From Rubritalea tangerina (GTDB taxonomy: Bacteria > Verrucomicrobiota > Verrucomicrobiia > Verrucomicrobiales > Akkermansiaceae): a stretch of 64,000 bases of DNA. The number at the start of each line of letters is the position of its first letter. The stretch's first letter is position 1. Location of the stretch: positions 1 through 64,000 of the forward strand of contig NZ_JBHUJB010000080.1 in the NCBI RefSeq assembly GCF_042683245.1, written 5' to 3'. The position numbers and the translations under genes were made by a program. Under the pieces are notes generated by a model. That model had not been told where the DNA came from. It did not search any database and saw only the letters and a list, made by a program, of their open reading frames with translations. This document shows positions 60,573 to 64,000 of this stretch, in pieces.

Positions 60573-61595
60573 TTAGTCCATGTTTGTGACACGGCGCAGG
60601 AGGTTGATTTCCTGGAGCGATTTTCCGGTGCCTTCAGCGACAGCTGAGAGGGGGTCGTCGGCGACGTGGACGGGAAGGCCAGTTTCTTCTTTAAGGCGTT
60701 TATCGAGTCCTTTGAGCAGGGCACCACCGCCGGCGAGAACGAGGCCGCGGTCGACGAGGTCGGCGGCGAGTTCTGGTGGGCAGCGTTCGAGGGTGGTACG
60801 GACGGCGTCGACGATGGTAGAGACTGGGTCGGCCATGGCTTCGCGGATTTCTTCCGAGGAGATTTTCATGGTTTTTGGGAGGCCTGCGACGAGGTCACGG
60901 CCTTTCACTTCCATGGTGACTTCTTTAGGCATTGGGAATGCGGAGCCGAGTCGGATTTTAATTTCTTCAGCGGTGCGTTCACCGATCATGAGGTTGTATG
61001 CGCGCTTCATGTAGGAGATGATGGCTTCATCGAGCTCATCACCGGCGGTGCGGACGGAGCGGCTGTAGACGATACCGGCGAGTGAGATGAGGGCGACTTC
61101 GGTGGTGCCTCCGCCGATGTCGACGATCATGTTACCAGAGGCGTCTTGTACGGGGAGCCCGACACCGATAGCGGCGGCCATGGGTTCCTCGATGAGGAAG
61201 ACTTCGCGGGCACCGGCTTGTTCAGCGGACTCACGGACGGCACGGCGTTCCACTTCGGTGATACCGGAGGGGATGGCGATGACGACGCGTGGGTTGGAGC
61301 GGCGTTTGTTATTGGCCTTGCGGATGAAGTGGCGGAGCATGGCTTCGGTGACTTCGAAGTCCGCGATGACGCCATCTTTGAGAGGGCGGATGGCGACGAT
61401 GTCACCAGGGGTACGGCCGAGCATACGTTTGGCATCATCACCTACGGCGAGGACGTTGTTGGTGCCGGCTTTTACGGCGACCACTGAGGGTTCACGGAGA
61501 ACGATGCCCTGGTCTTTGACGTTGACCAGGGTGTTTGCAGTGCCGAGATCGATCCCGATGTCACGGGAGCGCCAGCCAAAGAATTTTGAGAACAT
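60573..61595 (-). CDS. mreB: rod-shape-determining protein MreB
   Basis: MreB is the bacterial actin that organises lateral wall synthesis. The 340-residue protein starts DIGIDLGTANTLVNVKDQGI (phosphate 1). FLIEEPMAAAIGVGLPVQDASG carries the connect 1 region, IVDIGGGTTEVALISLAGI is phosphate 2, and LVLAGGGALLKGLDKRL is the adenosine motif. Length and motifs are canonical. The gene is the first of mreB-mreC-mreD-mrdA-rng; a 139-bp gap separates it from mreC. The next gene upstream (SPFH protein) is 218 bp away, with no clear promoter visible in between. Confidence 0.96.
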   Translation of the reverse strand: MFSKFFGWRSRDIGIDLGTANTLVNVKDQGIVLREPSVVAVKAGTNNVLAVGDDAKRMLGRTPGDIVAIRPLKDGVIADFEVTEAMLRHFIRKANNKRRSNPRVVIAIPSGITEVERRAVRESAEQAGAREVFLIEEPMAAAIGVGLPVQDASGNMIVDIGGGTTEVALISLAGIVYSRSVRTAGDELDEAIISYMKRAYNLMIGERTAEEIKIRLGSAFPMPKEVTMEVKGRDLVAGLPKTMKISSEEIREAMADPVSTIVDAVRTTLERCPPELAADLVDRGLVLAGGGALLKGLDKRLKEETGLPVHVADDPLSAVAEGTGKSLQEINLLRRVTNMD

Positions 61596-61813
61596 GTAGC
61601 AGTCTAGAAGTTAATCGATTTCTGAAATTGGGGAAAGTTTGCGGCCGGTGCCACGATTTCACTACGCGAGGTAGGTGATGCAGCTGTCAGGAGAAAAACG
61701 AGAATTCTCCCATGCTGTGAGCGACTATTTGACCAGCGGGGGCGGAGGTCAAGCGGATAGTGGTCTCAGACACTTATTGTGGCGCAGATCGATGCTTCTG
61801 AAGAGAGGGGTGC

Positions 61814-62650
61814 TTAGCTTTGAGAACCGAGCGAGAGGATGCCCTTGAAGTCTGAGGGAAGGTAGACTTTTTCTGCTGGGTTTTTGGAAATGGTCTCAAA
61901 GCCTGCGATGTATTTTTGGGCGACGAGAATATCCCCTGCTTTTTCGCCGAGGGCATTGTGGAGTTGGTTGGCGTATTCAGCATCTGCGGCGGCGAGGATT
62001 TTGATGGCTTCGGCTTGGCCGCGGGCGGCGATTTGGGCGGCCTCTGCCTCGGCGGTAGCGAGGGTGACGGCAGCTTTAGCTTTACCTTCGGCTTCGGCGA
62101 TGGCGGCTCGGCGTCTACGTTCGGCGTCGAGTTGTTGGCGCATGACTGAGAGGGTTTGTTCGTCGGCATCGAATTGTTGGACTTCGACACGAATGAATTG
62201 GACGCCCCATTTGGTGCCGACCTCTGCTAGCTGTGAGGCGATTTGGTCGTTGAGTTCTTGGCGGCGGGCGACGGCTTCATCGAGGTCGAGGTTACCGATG
62301 ACTGCGCGAAGGGCGTTGAGAGCGGCATTTTCGATGGCGAGAGGGAGTTGGTCGACTTCGTAGATTGCCTTTACTGGGTCGGTGACGCGGTAGGAGATGA
62401 CGGCGTTAGTGGTGACACTAGCGTTGTCCTTGGTGAGACATTGGCGCGAGGGGGTGTCGTAGGTTTGCTCGGAGAGTTCGATTTGGTAGCCGAGTTTGTT
62501 ATTTTTGTCCCCCCAAGAGGCGTCGACATACTTAATGGTTTCGAGAAATGGGATGGCAAAGTTGATACCGGCACGCTGGGTGCGTGAGTATTTGCCGAAG
62601 CGTTCGATGATGACGGTGTGGTTTTGTGGGACGGTATAGATGAGTTTCAT
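61814..62650 (-). CDS. SPFH/Band 7 domain protein (paraslipin/QmcA-like)
   Basis: SPFH proteins form large membrane-bound assemblies linked to protease control and membrane microdomains. This 278-residue protein begins KLIYTVPQNHTVIIERFGKYSRTQ, the start of the Band 7 domain, and continues with VTTNAVISYRVTDPVKAIYEV and LIN-like LNALRAVIGNLDLDEAVARR. The coiled coil near residues 165-220 is Ala/Glu/Gln-rich (EAEGKAKAAVTLATAEAEAAQ). There is no clear N-terminal membrane segment, so attachment may be peripheral. It is 23 bp after the NfeD gene; SPFH and NfeD proteins are a known functional pair. Confidence 0.88.
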   Translation of the reverse strand: MKLIYTVPQNHTVIIERFGKYSRTQRAGINFAIPFLETIKYVDASWGDKNNKLGYQIELSEQTYDTPSRQCLTKDNASVTTNAVISYRVTDPVKAIYEVDQLPLAIENAALNALRAVIGNLDLDEAVARRQELNDQIASQLAEVGTKWGVQFIRVEVQQFDADEQTLSVMRQQLDAERRRRAAIAEAEGKAKAAVTLATAEAEAAQIAARGQAEAIKILAAADAEYANQLHNALGEKAGDILVAQKYIAGFETISKNPAEKVYLPSDFKGILSLGSQS

Positions 62651-62673
62651 AGTGATAAAATGTTGGGTAATGT

Positions 62674-63126
62674 TTACGGGGTGTCTTTTTGTAGGACGGG
62701 GATGCCTTGGTTGATGGCAATGACGGTTACTGCGTCATTTGCTGCAAGGGAGTCCGCAGAAGTGAAGGGCATGAGATCGCCTTCGAGTCGGGCGAGGAGT
62801 TTGCCATCATGTGACTCGATGGTGGCTTGGGTACCGATGAGTCGATGGAGTGGCTCGTCTGGGAGTTTTGATTTAGCGATGTAGGTATTAACGAAGGTGG
62901 CGACGTATTTTTTGAAAAGCCAGTAGTGAAGTAGGATTAAGGAGGCCCAACAGAGAATGCCGATAATGACACTGTAGAGGATGGGGGCTCCGATTGCGTG
63001 TGTGATGGCGAGAGCAAAGAGACCGTGTGCTAGAATGCTGCTGACATCTGTTGGGATCACGAAGTCGACGAGAATCAGGATAATTCCTACGAGGATAATG
63101 GTTTCGTAAAAGTTTTCGAATGGCAT
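62674..63126 (-). CDS. NfeD-like membrane protein
   Basis: This 150-residue protein has about three hydrophobic segments (ETIILVGIILILVDFVI, AHGLFALAITHAIGAPI, IGILCWASLILLHYWLF) and a C-terminal OB-like beta-barrel (IGTQATIESHDGKLLARLEGDLMPF, DAVTVIAINQGIPVLQK). This is the short NfeD form that partners SPFH proteins such as the next gene. It starts with ATG 63126, and its upstream gap holds no other gene. Confidence 0.8.
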   Translation of the reverse strand: MPFENFYETIILVGIILILVDFVIPTDVSSILAHGLFALAITHAIGAPILYSVIIGILCWASLILLHYWLFKKYVATFVNTYIAKSKLPDEPLHRLIGTQATIESHDGKLLARLEGDLMPFTSADSLAANDAVTVIAINQGIPVLQKDTP

Positions 63127-63484
63127 GGGTGGTAGATAGGGTCAGTGGGGGGGGGCGGAACGCTGCTAATTTATCGATTGTCTGCATTTCCAAAGGTATC
63201 GGAGAGCTGGAACGACAGGGGGTGTTCTAGTCGGTGGAGGTGCCGATGTAAATGGGATATCGCGGCAGTTAGAGAGTGGTGCTTAGGTACTTCATAGTGT
63301 GAGCATGAAGCAGGAGGCGTGGTGCTGTAGACTACAAAGTGTCATACAAAATATAATGAGGCGTAGCACCGTGCTACGCCTCAGCCTAAGGAAATGGGGA
63401 AAAAATGGGTTTCCCCATCAGAAACACTATAACACAGAATGGGTTAGTTTCCAGTAGAAATGGGGGGGAGGGAGAATGGGGAGA
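63127..63484. other. intergenic stretch with one hairpin, no gene
   Basis: This 358-bp gap lies between the NfeD start and the partial sulfatase stop. Apart from the palindrome at 63357-63383 I see no coding frame, no tRNA and no convincing promoter for the NfeD/SPFH pair. Confidence 0.5.
63357..63383 (-). terminator. long palindrome downstream of the partial sulfatase gene
   Basis: TGAGGCGTAGCAC and GTGCTACGCCTCA are separated by a single base, an almost perfect 27-bp palindrome. On the minus strand it is followed by TTATATTTTG, so it may terminate transcription of the sulfatase, which stops about 100 bp earlier. Confidence 0.6.
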
Positions 63485-64000
63485 TTACTTATTTGGGAGT
63501 GGTTTATTGGTGACGAGTGGGTCTTTCATGGATTGCATTTGTTGATTGAGCAATTGTCGCATGGCGTCGAGCTGGGAGGCGTATTGTGGATTTTGGGAGA
63601 GGTTGGTGATTTCTTTGGGGTCCTTTTGAAGGTCGAAGAGCAATTCGATGTCATCCTTGGGGTACCAGATGAGTTTGAAGTTTTTGGTTTTGACCATACG
63701 TTGTTTATTGAGGAAGGCGCCGTAGATCGGTTTATCTTTTTGGAGCTTTGGGTTGTTAATGATGGGGAGGACGCTTTCAAAGGCGACGTGTTTGGGAATG
63801 GGGGCGCCTGCGGCATCGAGGATGGTGGTCATGGCGCTCTGAAGGTAGATGGGGGTGTCGAAAGTTTTTCCGCTTGGAATGTTAGGGCCTTTGATAATCC
63901 ATGGAGCGCGGAGTGAATGTTCGTACATGTTTTGTTTTCCCATGAGGCCGTGGTGCCCACAGGCGAGTCCGTGGTCCGAGGTGAGGACGACAAGGGTGTT
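63485..64000 (-). CDS. sulfatase, C-terminal part (truncated by window edge)
   Basis: The frame is open to the right edge and gives the last 171 residues of a sulfatase. It enters with NTLVVLTSDHGLACGHHGLM, the metal-binding Asp-His region of the C-terminal half, and continues with NMYEHSLRAPWIIKGP. The conserved tail IELLFDLQKDPKEITNLSQNP follows. The activation Cys lies outside the window, so activity cannot be judged. An in-frame ATG at 63943 is internal and not the start. Together with the three other sulfatases it shows heavy investment in sulfated glycans. Confidence 0.85.
   Translation of the reverse strand, partial: NTLVVLTSDHGLACGHHGLMGKQNMYEHSLRAPWIIKGPNIPSGKTFDTPIYLQSAMTTILDAAGAPIPKHVAFESVLPIINNPKLQKDKPIYGAFLNKQRMVKTKNFKLIWYPKDDIELLFDLQKDPKEITNLSQNPQYASQLDAMRQLLNQQMQSMKDPLVTNKPLPNK

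Noticed and set aside
1..64000. tRNA, rRNA or tmRNA genes
   Set aside because: No T-loop GGTTCGAATCC-type motif with a matching acceptor stem was seen in the gaps between genes, and no rRNA-like conserved sequence was found.
1..64000. CRISPR array or restriction/defence island
   Set aside because: No regularly spaced direct repeats and no cas, restriction or toxin-antitoxin genes were recognised.

Overview
The window reads as chromosome of a Verrucomicrobiota bacterium, most likely order Verrucomicrobiales (Akkermansiaceae/Rubritaleaceae-like). The main evidence is a five-gene cluster in the same order as I recall for the Akkermansia muciniphila locus Amuc_1102 to Amuc_1098. Supporting evidence is four PEP-CTERM proteins, a giant PVC-type haem-binding protein, several sulfatases, a FecR/ECF-sigma pair of the planctomycete-verrucomicrobial kind, and almost no Shine-Dalgarno motifs. 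The organism assignment is inference; no rRNA gene is present.

Layout. 0-0.4 kb: the 3' end of an IS630-type transposase beside a TA-flanked inverted-repeat element. 0.4-13.8 kb: mostly housekeeping genes (folP, holA, DUF2017-like, clpS, nadA, bactofilin, a TPR membrane protein, thiE, a PfkB kinase, an OppF-type ATPase, proS) with a secreted esterase and one PEP-CTERM protein. 14.0-21.4 kb: the pilus-like locus: Amuc_1102-like protein, PilM with a fused PilN-like part, Amuc_1100-like, Amuc_1099-like, secretin. 21.5-29.9 kb: coaE, rho, rnd, gyrB, gyrA. 30-35.4 kb: two PEP-CTERM proteins, a FecR-domain protein with its ECF sigma factor, and an unknown anchored protein. 35.6-42.3 kb: a compact three-gene minus-strand operon of a membrane-tethered dihaem cytochrome c, a purple-acid-phosphatase-like enzyme and a GMC oxidoreductase fused to an alpha/beta hydrolase. 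42.5-54.2 kb: extracellular degradation genes, with three sulfatases, the giant ThuA/discoidin/SGNH/propeller/cytochrome protein, a PEP-CTERM protein and a secreted barrel-like protein. 54.2-61.6 kb: the cell-shape operon mreB-mreC-mreD-mrdA followed by RNase G and two small envelope proteins. 61.8-63.1 kb: an SPFH/NfeD pair. The right edge cuts a fourth sulfatase.

How the genes fit together. The mre block builds the elongasome, and bactofilin adds a second cytoskeletal element. The pilus-like locus would make an inner-membrane platform and outer-membrane channel; no pilin, motor ATPase or prepilin peptidase lies in the window. The sulfatases and the haem protein suggest use of sulfated polysaccharides. 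PEP-CTERM proteins need an exosortase encoded elsewhere.

Most worth following up: (1) the cytochrome/phosphatase/GMC-hydrolase operon, which I cannot assign to a known pathway; (2) a 93-101 bp repeat found twice, each copy starting exactly at the stop codon of an unrelated gene; (3) the Amuc_1100-type locus with its PilM-PilN fusion and acidic insertion. All family assignments come from reading motifs; no database search was possible.
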